DNA of 64,000 nucleotides from Shewanella woodyi ATCC 51908 (GTDB lineage Bacteria; Pseudomonadota; Gammaproteobacteria; Enterobacterales; Shewanellaceae): NCBI RefSeq assembly GCF_000019525.1, contig NC_010506.1, positions 2,480,001 to 2,544,000 of the forward strand, read 5' to 3'. Shown piece by piece: positions 57,230 to 64,000 of this stretch (position 1 is its first letter; each line of letters starts with the position of its first letter). The notes under the pieces were generated by a model. It saw only the letters and a program-made list of their open reading frames with translations, ran no database searches and was not told where the DNA came from. The position numbers and the translations under genes were made by a program.

Positions 57230-57523
57230 ATGGCACTTACCAAAGCCGAAATGGCAGAGCATCTTTTTGAAACACTTGGGATTAACAAGCGTGTGGCTAA
57301 GGAGATGGTAGAGGCATTTTTCGAAGAAATTCGTCAAGCACTCGAAAGTGGTGAGCAGGTCAAGTTATCTGGCTTTGGCAACTTTGACCTTAGAGATAAG
57401 AATCAAAGACCGGGAAGGAACCCGAAAACAGGCGAAGATATTCCAATCTCTGCGCGCCGAGTAGTAACGTTCCGACCTGGACAGAAGCTTAAAAGCCGAG
57501 TCGAAGAGGCTAACGCTAAGTAA
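57230..57523 (+). CDS. ihfA: Integration host factor alpha subunit
   Basis: A 97-residue HU/IHF-family protein. [14 protein letters not shown] at the start and the DNA-bending arm [20 protein letters not shown] with the intercalating proline are typical of IhfA. With IhfB it bends DNA at specific sites. It lies directly behind pheT as in other gammaproteobacteria and ends the operon before a terminator. Confidence 0.98.
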   Translation: MALTKAEMAEHLFETLGINKRVAKEMVEAFFEEIRQALESGEQVKLSGFGNFDLRDKNQRPGRNPKTGEDIPISARRVVTFRPGQKLKSRVEEANAK

Positions 57524-57551
57524 GAACTACTAACGTTAGTTAAATGTTAAG

Positions 57552-57574
57552 GCCACTCTAGGAGTGGCTTTTTC
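57552..57574 (+). terminator. Terminator after ihfA
   Basis: GCCACTC / GAGTGGC stem with loop TAG and TTTTT tail. Confidence 0.93.
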
Positions 57575-57604
57575 AGTTTGTTTATATCGTCAGAGGTTAG
57601 TTTT

Positions 57605-58540
57605 TTGTCGAGAAAACCTAAGTATTTTAATCGAAGTTTTCATGCTTCCTTACTGCACCCCAAATATTGGCTAACCTGGATAGGGATCCTAATCTTAGTG
57701 ATTTTTGGTCTTATGCCTGCTTGGTTTCGCGACCCTTTAGCCAGACTTTTGGCTAAGTTGGTGATGAAAATAGCAAAAAAACCACTATCTGTTGCCCGTG
57801 TTAATTTAACGACCTGTTTTCCAGATAAGTCTAGCGATGAAATTGAGGCATTAATTAAAGATAATGTCGAAAATTTTGTGATGATCTTACTTGCCCAATC
57901 TGAGCTGTTAGTGCGCTCTAAAGCGAATATTATTCGTCGAGTAAATCTACATGGTTTCGAACATGTCACCCGTGCCCGTGAAGCTGGACAGCCTGTTATC
58001 TTTATCATGCCTCATGTTTGGGGAATAGAGTATGCTGGCTTAAGGCTGAATCTGGAACTGTCTATGGTGAGTATGGCTAAAGCCCACCGTAATGGCTTAT
58101 TTAACTGGTTTAACAACCGGATGCGAAGTAGCCAAGGCGGTAATATCTATATGCGTGAGGCGGGAATAAGAGCACTACTATCAGAACTTAAAAATGATAA
58201 TAGTTTCTTCTATTTGCCCGATGAAGATCTTGGTCCTGATAAAAGTGTGTTTGCGCCATTTTTGGGAACAGTGAAAGCAACCTTGCCCGTTGTTGGACGT
58301 TTAGCACAAGCCGGTAATGCACAAGTTTTGCCAGTAAAGATAGGCTATGATCAAACATCTCGCCGTTATGAGTTAACTGTTATGCCTGCTATCTCTCCCG
58401 ATGAGATGCAGGGAAAAGAGAATGAGGCAATAGCACTGAATAAGGCGGTAGAGCAGGTGATTCAAGCCTACCCTGAACAGTATATGTGGTTTCTCAAAGT
58501 GTTGAAGACTCGACCCGAAGGTGAGTCACCTCTTTACTAG
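57605..58540 (+). CDS. lpxM: Lipid A biosynthesis late acyltransferase (LpxM/MsbB type)
   Basis: A 311-residue HtrB/MsbB-family enzyme with one N-terminal transmembrane helix (about 20-40). The catalytic motif is MPHVWGIEYAG (His and Glu, HX4-5E), and YLPDEDLGP follows. HVW..E and HPKYWLTW favour LpxM (second late acylation) over LpxL. It adds an acyl chain to Kdo2-lipid A at the inner membrane. TTG 57605 has AGAGG 8 nt upstream and starts SRKPKYFNRSF; a TTG at 57578 lies inside the ihfA terminator tail and is less likely. Confidence 0.85.
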   Translation: MSRKPKYFNRSFHASLLHPKYWLTWIGILILVIFGLMPAWFRDPLARLLAKLVMKIAKKPLSVARVNLTTCFPDKSSDEIEALIKDNVENFVMILLAQSELLVRSKANIIRRVNLHGFEHVTRAREAGQPVIFIMPHVWGIEYAGLRLNLELSMVSMAKAHRNGLFNWFNNRMRSSQGGNIYMREAGIRALLSELKNDNSFFYLPDEDLGPDKSVFAPFLGTVKATLPVVGRLAQAGNAQVLPVKIGYDQTSRRYELTVMPAISPDEMQGKENEAIALNKAVEQVIQAYPEQYMWFLKVLKTRPEGESPLY

Positions 58541-58550
58541 GTTTTTCTGA

Positions 58551-58587
58551 AAAGGTGAGTTTAGCTAACGCGGACTCACCTTTTTTA
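58551..58587 (+). terminator. Terminator after lpxM
   Basis: AAAGGTGAGT / ACTCACCTTT stem with a 13-base loop and six T. Confidence 0.88.
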
Positions 58588-58792
58588 TTTCCGTTAAAGT
58601 GTTCTAACCTCAAGCGCATAACCCTTAAGTCTTAATTCTTTTGTTTATATTTTATGTAAACCTTCAGTTTAACTAGATATTTTATCAATCTGTGACACTT
58701 CCGTGATAACTGCCCCCTATTTTGATGATGGTGCTCCTTTGTTTGAGTTGGGGCCAAAGTACAAATCAACATAAATGAAATAGGGAAATGAT

Positions 58793-59824
58793 ATGAAGGT
58801 TAAATCTCTTTTACTCTCAGTAGTACTATTCAGTGGAGTGGGTGTGGTGGCTGGTGCATCATACACAGAAATAGAGCAGGGAAAAGTCGCTGTTGCTAAT
58901 CGCGCTTCAGGTACGGTTTCAATCATTAATGCTCAGACTGATACCGTCGTTAGCACATTACAGTTGCCAGCCTCTAGCGCAACGCCGGAACCCATGTATG
59001 TTGTTTATAAAGAGAATCGTCTTTATGTGGGGGACAGGGCAAATAATCGTATTGTTGTTTATGACAGTTTTGGCTTCAATCTACTCAGTACCATTTCGAC
59101 GGGACAGGGTGTATTTCATATGTGGGCAGCAAAAAATGCTCAAATGCTGCTTGTAAATAATGATATAGATAAAACTGTTACCGTTATTGATACCAATTCA
59201 TTAAGCGTCTTAAATACGCTTTCTTTACCGGCAGATCTTATAGAGCAAGGCTTTAAACCCCATGACGTGTTTGTTTCTGACAATGGCCGATCTGCTTTTG
59301 TGAGTTTAGTTGGTGGAGGAAGTGGTGATGACTATGTGATTAAACTATCGATTAAGCATAACCGTGAGCTTGCCCGTAAAAAAGTGGGCGGAGATCCGCA
59401 TCTATTTATCTCTCCATTGAAGCGCAAGACCCTCTATGTGCCTTCTCAAGAGAGCGGTACTGTACTGGCATTAAACACCAAAAATCTTGCAACTCGTTAC
59501 CAACTTGATGTGCCAAACGCTCACGGAATATTTGCTCAAGAGCGCCGTCTCTACGTGACCAACATTGCAGATGGTGGTTCACAAGGACTCTATACCATAG
59601 ATGCCAAAAGAAGGCATATTATCGACACGGATAACGCGCCTTATGGTGCGCCGCACAATATTACTGTGACTGCTAATGGGAAAAAAATCTATGTGACTCA
59701 CTCTGGTGCAACTCAAAATAAGGTGAGCGTATTTGAAACTGTTCCAGGAGTGGCATTACCTAGCTTCTCCACTGAAGTGACCGTTGAGGGCAATCCATTT
59801 GGCTTAGCTTATATTCCTCATTAA
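58793..59824 (+). CDS. Secreted YVTN/YncE-like beta-propeller protein
   Basis: A 343-residue protein with signal peptide (MKVKSLLLSVVLFSGVGVVAGA) and repeated YVTN-type blades such as VANRASGTVSIINAQTDTVV, VNNDIDKTVTVIDTNSLSVL and YVTNIAD. It probably forms a seven-bladed propeller in the periplasm. E. coli YncE of this class binds DNA or iron-related partners, but the function here is unknown. AGGGAAATGAT precedes the ATG. Confidence 0.85.
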   Translation: MKVKSLLLSVVLFSGVGVVAGASYTEIEQGKVAVANRASGTVSIINAQTDTVVSTLQLPASSATPEPMYVVYKENRLYVGDRANNRIVVYDSFGFNLLSTISTGQGVFHMWAAKNAQMLLVNNDIDKTVTVIDTNSLSVLNTLSLPADLIEQGFKPHDVFVSDNGRSAFVSLVGGGSGDDYVIKLSIKHNRELARKKVGGDPHLFISPLKRKTLYVPSQESGTVLALNTKNLATRYQLDVPNAHGIFAQERRLYVTNIADGGSQGLYTIDAKRRHIIDTDNAPYGAPHNITVTANGKKIYVTHSGATQNKVSVFETVPGVALPSFSTEVTVEGNPFGLAYIPH

Positions 59825-59902
59825 GTTAGTGATTGATCTGTTCTAGTCGAAAACTGATGGCGCTTAGCTGGAGTTGCTTTGCGCCATCCTACTCATTAAC
59901 TG

Positions 59903-60445
59903 CTACTGCTTAGCGGCTCTTGGGTACTGCTCAATCAACTTCTGTATGTTGGTCTTCAATACACTCTCCATGCTGCCACCGAAGGCTCCGACTGAGAGAT
60001 CGCTTTCCGCTACAGCGTGAAATTTTACCTCTTGGGTCTTAGGATCGGTAACTTTAAGCACTGAGTCTACAGAGCCTTTACCTGCGCCAAAACCACCGAA
60101 GTAGCGCGCAGCTCTGTTACCGTAAACAAGGTCAATATCAAGGTCGACGGCTAAAGTGGTGTCTTTATTGTCTAAGGTGTCGACTAAAGTGTACTCACTT
60201 TTTTCAACGTAGTTTTTTAGCTCTGTGCGAGCAAAACCTTCCCATTCAACCATCTTAAGCTGCAGCTCTTCATTGGTTTTTGCCGCTTCCTCCTGTGAGT
60301 GAATATCAACCTTGCCTAAATAGATATTCTTGTACTGATGTAGATCACTTGAGCTTTTTTCTGTTCTAACGTGTGCAGCGCCACAGGCTGTTAAAAAAGT
60401 GATCATTAAAGAGAGAGACAAGAGGTGTGTGATTGTTTTTTTCAT
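59903..60445 (-). CDS. DUF4410-like lipoprotein
   Basis: A 180-residue protein with lipobox LTACG (Cys21) after a hydrophobic signal. The rest resembles DUF4410 outer-envelope lipoproteins: YKNIYLGKVDIH, a central DLDIDLVYGNRAARYFGGFGAGKGSV and an ESDLSVGAFGGSM segment with Gly-rich turns. These are thought to be envelope proteins of unknown role. A second lipoprotein gene lies upstream on the same strand. Confidence 0.82.
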   Translation of the reverse strand: MKKTITHLLSLSLMITFLTACGAAHVRTEKSSSDLHQYKNIYLGKVDIHSQEEAAKTNEELQLKMVEWEGFARTELKNYVEKSEYTLVDTLDNKDTTLAVDLDIDLVYGNRAARYFGGFGAGKGSVDSVLKVTDPKTQEVKFHAVAESDLSVGAFGGSMESVLKTNIQKLIEQYPRAAKQ

Positions 60446-60674
60446 TTTAGCTTCCTAGCTTAATTATATTGAAACAGTAGAAAAACCTTCTACATTGATC
60501 AGTTTCTGCCCCAGTGTAGCTTCAGGCAAAAGACTGACGGGTGAAGATAAACCTATTGGGGGGTGATAACAAGAGTAAAGGTTGTGAAAAAGTTGCAATT
60601 AGGTTGGTTTGGTGTTCTTTTGAGCAGTGATGGAATCAGTATAAGAAGTTGACTGACAATACACTCCTTGCAGA

Positions 60675-60700
60675 ACAGCCCACTTATAAAAGTGGGCTGT
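60675..60700 (-). terminator. Hairpin after upstream lipoprotein gene
   Basis: ACAGCCCACTT / AAGTGGGCTGT perfect 11-base stem with a four-base loop, 11 nt beyond the stop of the gene ending at 60712. No T-run on the minus strand, so termination strength is doubtful. Confidence 0.6.
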
Positions 60701-60711
60701 AGTAATACAAG

Positions 60712-61728
60712 TTAGAGAATATGCTGACTATTAAGCTCTCTGGTGCTTATTTCACCTGCATCGATCTTCTTAAATTGTTTATATAGATACTCACGAGCTT
60801 GATCTGCGCGTTGCTTAAATTCAGCTTGGTTTATGACATCGTTGTCCAGTGTCATTAACCTTGCTTCTGCCTTCCACCTTTTGATGATTTTAACCTCTTT
60901 TAGCGGATCGATAGGTAAAATCTGTACATGTGCCTGATTCCAGCCCATATCGACATCAAACTCTGCTAGGTATTCTTTACCTGCTTCTACATTAGCCTCA
61001 AGTACAGAGTAACGTTCAGAGAGCGCAACAAAAGTATGCTTACCTGGCTTTACTCGAACTTGAAAGTAGGTGCCGCTTCGTGTGCTGCCAACATAACCCT
61101 CTTCAGACCAGATATCGAAGGGGACTTCACCAATTAAAGTTTCCATGCGGTAGAAATTAATGACAGCGGTTTCATCATCAGGAGTAATGGGATCAATTGC
61201 AGGTTTCATGACAGGGAAGCCCAATAATGCAGGGTTTGCTAACAAGTTATCGTAGGCATCATTCTTTCTTACCTCTCCGATATCTTTGGCTTTTTTCGTC
61301 TGCATTACCATAGAAGCGCCTAGATCATATTCAAGCTCCTTCATCTCTCCTGTTGTGTAATCAACTGACATAAAAATGGTTTGAGCAGGCTTGTTATCGA
61401 CTTTAGCATAAGCAAAGCCTGCTAAGCCTTGAACAAGGTGAATGGAGTTTATCCCTGACTTTAACTTTAGTAGTGTATGGGTGCCATTCCCGAGATCTGC
61501 CACAACTTTGTCATTGGCTGCAAGCCAAGCACCACGTGCACCGCCTTGAAATTTAGATCCTCTGACAACATAGACAAAGGTTTCATCTTGAGTTGGGGTA
61601 GTCTCTGGTTTGAATTGGCTTACGAGGGCTGGGTCGACTTTGTAAGTTGTTGAGCATGCAGTGCTGAGTAGTACAGTGGCGAGCGCGACAAAACGAGCTG
61701 CACTGAGCTTTATTTTTGTTATTTTCAT
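60712..61728 (-). CDS. Putative lipoprotein with two DUF2846-like segments
   Basis: A 338-residue protein with signal and lipobox LSTACS. Two similar beta-rich segments follow: TFVYVVRGSKFQGGARGAWL...LKLKSGINSIHLV (about 50-115) and VINFYRMETLIGEVPFDIW...VKPGKHTFVAL (about 195-265), each with the K/P-G-x-H pattern seen in DUF2846. The last 60 residues are helical and charged. ATG 61728 starts directly before the signal sequence; a frame from 61758 would add ten residues. Function unknown. Confidence 0.72.
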   Translation of the reverse strand: MKITKIKLSAARFVALATVLLSTACSTTYKVDPALVSQFKPETTPTQDETFVYVVRGSKFQGGARGAWLAANDKVVADLGNGTHTLLKLKSGINSIHLVQGLAGFAYAKVDNKPAQTIFMSVDYTTGEMKELEYDLGASMVMQTKKAKDIGEVRKNDAYDNLLANPALLGFPVMKPAIDPITPDDETAVINFYRMETLIGEVPFDIWSEEGYVGSTRSGTYFQVRVKPGKHTFVALSERYSVLEANVEAGKEYLAEFDVDMGWNQAHVQILPIDPLKEVKIIKRWKAEARLMTLDNDVINQAEFKQRADQAREYLYKQFKKIDAGEISTRELNSQHIL

Positions 61729-61757
61729 GATTTTTATTCCCTTAAAAAGTTCGAACA

Positions 61758-61786
61758 AAAGTACGACACGAGTACCTTGCTGTCAA
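61758..61786 (-). promoter_or_regulatory. Candidate promoter of lipoprotein gene
   Basis: On the minus strand TTGACA (61786-61781), 17-bp spacer, TACTTT (61763-61758). Start expected near 61751, about 23 nt before the ATG. Confidence 0.5.
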
Positions 61787-62076
61787 CAAAGTTGTAACAT
61801 AGGTTTTAACTCTTTTGGCAGATTAATTATCTTTAGATAGAGCTAGAGGTGGGGGATATGGCTACTGGAATGTGTAAGTAAAATGTTGACTAACAGTTGT
61901 GAACTTGTCATTCTCAACTTCACTTAATTCATTCTTTACATATTTCTGCTTTATCAAAAGCTTTATCAGTTTCCCGTATGCCTGCGGTGTTGGTTACTTA
62001 ATGAAGGTGTTTCAATCACAGTTTAATATTCATTATGTGAGCGTAGCAGTTATCTTAATTAGGTTTATTTAACTTT
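61787..62076. other. Intergenic region upstream of pqiA
   Basis: About 290 bp after the lipoprotein promoter. AT-rich, with no gene. It should contain the pqiA promoter but I could not choose a clear -35/-10 pair or SoxS-type site. Confidence 0.5.
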
Positions 62077-63297
62077 ATGATAATTAAGAATATAGAATCA
62101 AATGTTTCGGGTGAAAGGGAAGTTTGCCATGAGTGTGACCTGAATGTTGTTATTCCAAGTTTAAGGGTAAATCAAAAAGCAGTCTGCCCTCGTTGTGGTT
62201 ATCTGTTATCGGCTAAACGTGCAAACTCCCTAGAGCGCATTTTAGCGCTCTCAATCACCGCATTAATATTTTTGTTAGCATCAACACTCTTTGACTTTAT
62301 CTCTTTTAAATCAAGTGGTTTGGAAAATAACATTAAGATGTTGGACAGTGTCGGTATTTTGATCGACAGTGGTTATACGGCATTGGCCATTATTGAGCTT
62401 GTTACCGTATTTTTTATTCCTGCTTTTGTACTACTTAGCTTGATCTATCTGCTCTCTTTTCTCATTAATGGCCGCTACCCGCGGAAAGGGCATCGGCTTA
62501 TGGAGATCATATTCAAATTGATCCCTTGGAATATGGTTGAGATATTTTTGGTGGGCACCTTGGTGAGCTTAATTAAGATAATCTCACTTGCGGATATTAT
62601 CTTAGGCCCCTCATTTTTCGCTTTTATTTTGTTCTCGGTTTCCATGACTGCTGCTTTGCTGCATATCGATAGGCGCTATCTATTTCAGGCTTTAGACTCG
62701 AGATATACAGAGAATACTAAAGCATCAACATCAGTGAAGCAGGGGGAGCCTGCAGTTAACGAGAGTCTTGTTCATCATGTGGATCCTAGTTTGTCAATCC
62801 AGAAAACTTGGGCCTTGATTATCACCTCTATCTTGCTCTATATCCCTGCGAATACACTGCCAATCATGAATACTCGATTACTAGGGCAAGACGATCCTAG
62901 CACCATCATTGGAGGAGTGATTTTATTGTGGCATCACGGCTCTTATCCTATTGCTATGGTGATCTTTGTTGCCAGCATCATGGTGCCAATAGCCAAGATA
63001 TTGGTGCTTATCTGGTTAAATTACAGTGTGCAAACCAATTCGATGAAACTCGAGCATCAAAGGATCATACTTTATCGCATCGCTGAGTTTGTTGGCCGCT
63101 GGTCCATGATTGATATCTTTGTGGTGATTATTCTGGCAAGCCTAGTCCAGTTAGGAAACACCATGAGTATTGTTCCTGGGGCTGCGACTTTTGCTTTCTC
63201 TGGCGTTGTGGTTGTAACCATGTTGGCAGCAATGAGTTTTGAACCGAAATTAATTTATAACTATAAGAGTGCTTATGAAAACAGATCAACAAGTTGA
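62077..63297 (+). CDS. pqiA: Paraquat-inducible protein A
   Basis: A 406-residue inner-membrane protein with eight predicted helices in two PqiA domains. The N-terminal zinc-ribbon-like motif is CHECDL...CPRCGYLL. The second domain has PANTLPIMNTRLLGQDDPSTI and FVGRWSMIDIFVV as in E. coli PqiA, but the Cys-rich segment that precedes it in E. coli is missing (the linker at about 207-235 has no Cys). PqiA works with the MCE protein PqiB, encoded next with a 23-nt overlap, in lipid movement across the envelope. Confidence 0.92.
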   Translation: MIIKNIESNVSGEREVCHECDLNVVIPSLRVNQKAVCPRCGYLLSAKRANSLERILALSITALIFLLASTLFDFISFKSSGLENNIKMLDSVGILIDSGYTALAIIELVTVFFIPAFVLLSLIYLLSFLINGRYPRKGHRLMEIIFKLIPWNMVEIFLVGTLVSLIKIISLADIILGPSFFAFILFSVSMTAALLHIDRRYLFQALDSRYTENTKASTSVKQGEPAVNESLVHHVDPSLSIQKTWALIITSILLYIPANTLPIMNTRLLGQDDPSTIIGGVILLWHHGSYPIAMVIFVASIMVPIAKILVLIWLNYSVQTNSMKLEHQRIILYRIAEFVGRWSMIDIFVVIILASLVQLGNTMSIVPGAATFAFSGVVVVTMLAAMSFEPKLIYNYKSAYENRSTS

Positions 63298-64000
63298 TGC
63301 AGATGTTAAGCAAGTAAGAGGCATTTCTGCTATCTGGTTTGTGCCCATCGTTGCCTTGCTCATTGGTGGTTGGATGGTCTATTACCACTGGAGTAATCAA
63401 GGCCCTGTAGTGACGCTCTTTTTTGAGTCTGCTGAGGGGATGGAAGCGGGTAAAACCAAGATTAAGTCTCGGCATGTGAATATCGGTGAAGTGGAAAGTA
63501 TTACCCTTAATGATGCTGGCGATGGGGTGACGGTGACTGCAAGGCTTGCTAAAAACAGTGAGAAGATGCTGGTAGAGGACAGCAACTTCTGGATTGTGAC
63601 ACCCAAAATATCCCTTTCAGGGGTTTCAGGTTTAGATACATTGATTTCGGGCGTATATATTGAGATTGCACCAGGGAAATCTGATGAGCCTATGGATGAG
63701 TTCACTGCATTAGATTCCGCACCTATTACACCCATTGGGACACCAGGATTGCACATAACACTTAATAGTGATGAGGAGTTTGCCTACTCTAAGGGAGACC
63801 CGATCATCTACAAAGGGCTAACAGTAGGTCAGATTGAGGATGTCTATTTTAATATTGATGAGCGGGTTGTCTATTACAACGCCTTTATCAAATCTCCCTA
63901 CCATGAGCTAGTGACAAGCAATACTCGCTTTTGGGATGTGAGTGGGTTGACAGTGGATCTCAACGCTGAGGGGATATCGGTTAAAACGGGCAATGTGGAA
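63275..64000 (+). CDS. pqiB: Paraquat-inducible protein B, MCE family (cut by window edge)
   Basis: An open frame of 242 codons from ATG 63275 to the right edge without stop. One N-terminal helix (about 18-38; AIWFVPIVALLIGGWMVYY) precedes the first MCE/MlaD domain (VVTLFFESAEGMEAGKTKIKSRHVNIGEVESI, about 48-125) and the start of a second (about 162-242; ITLNSDEEFAYSKGDPIIYKG). PqiB hexamers form a syringe-like tunnel for lipids between the membranes. It overlaps pqiA by 23 nt. Confidence 0.95.
   Translation, partial: MKTDQQVDADVKQVRGISAIWFVPIVALLIGGWMVYYHWSNQGPVVTLFFESAEGMEAGKTKIKSRHVNIGEVESITLNDAGDGVTVTARLAKNSEKMLVEDSNFWIVTPKISLSGVSGLDTLISGVYIEIAPGKSDEPMDEFTALDSAPITPIGTPGLHITLNSDEEFAYSKGDPIIYKGLTVGQIEDVYFNIDERVVYYNAFIKSPYHELVTSNTRFWDVSGLTVDLNAEGISVKTGNVE

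Noticed and set aside
63397-63756. Minus-strand frame of 119 codons near the right edge
   Set aside because: It is antisense to the pqiB frame, which has clear MCE-domain sequence.

Overview
The window looks like chromosomal DNA of a marine gammaproteobacterium, most likely Shewanella or a close relative. The evidence is the E. coli-like core order rne / rluC / yceF-like maf / yceD-rpmF-plsX-fabH-fabD-fabG-acpP-fabF, proteins very close to gammaproteobacterial RNase E, PheS/PheT, IhfA and RlmA, and short dispersed repeats of the type ATACTGATTGGTAT between genes. I saw no rRNA, tRNA, CRISPR array, transposase or integrase.

Region 1 (1 to about 12.7 kb) is accessory and reads as the right-hand end of a biosynthetic gene cluster for a DNA-damaging small molecule. 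A tandem operon encodes a tryptophan-2,3-dioxygenase-superfamily heme enzyme (cut by the window edge), an HpaB-type flavin monooxygenase, a MacA-like adaptor, an ABC ATPase with two separate MacB/FtsX-type permeases, an AlkD-family DNA glycosylase with all four key residues of the family, and a TylF-type O-methyltransferase. After a terminator a second unit carries a short UvrA-like ATPase that lacks the UvrB-binding domain, a GT87-like membrane protein and a low-molecular-weight phosphatase. Two DNA-repair-type proteins beside an exporter and tailoring enzymes are best explained as layered self-resistance. The scaffold-making genes would lie to the left, outside the window. I do not recognise the product.

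Region 2 (13.3 to 36.3 kb) is mostly core: the ribosome-assembly GTPase YlqF, a 2OG-Fe(II) oxygenase, a SulP transporter, RNase E with a 15-residue tandem repeat in its tail, RluC, an HAD phosphatase, a GGDEF protein, Maf, the complete yceD-rpmF-plsX-fab fatty acid/phospholipid operon, a thioesterase, a beta-hydroxyacid dehydrogenase, cytidine deaminase and exonuclease I.

Region 3 (36.5 to 53.5 kb) has RlmA, a cold-shock protein with a clear promoter and leader, an ABC exporter, YceH, a CvfB-like S1 protein and a polyamine block speA / eukaryotic-type AdoMet decarboxylase / speB followed by pdxH. Next come a repeat-rich intergenic segment, a YceI-like periplasmic protein, two small cytosolic proteins, a secreted protein with two tandem retropepsin-like domains, and a large PAS sensor kinase with no evident phospho-acceptor histidine.

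Region 4 (53.8 to 64.0 kb) holds pheS-pheT-ihfA, an LpxM-type acyltransferase, a secreted beta-propeller protein, two lipoproteins, and pqiA followed by the start of pqiB, which runs off the right edge. Several gene starts were moved from the longest open frame to a better-supported codon, as stated in each entry.
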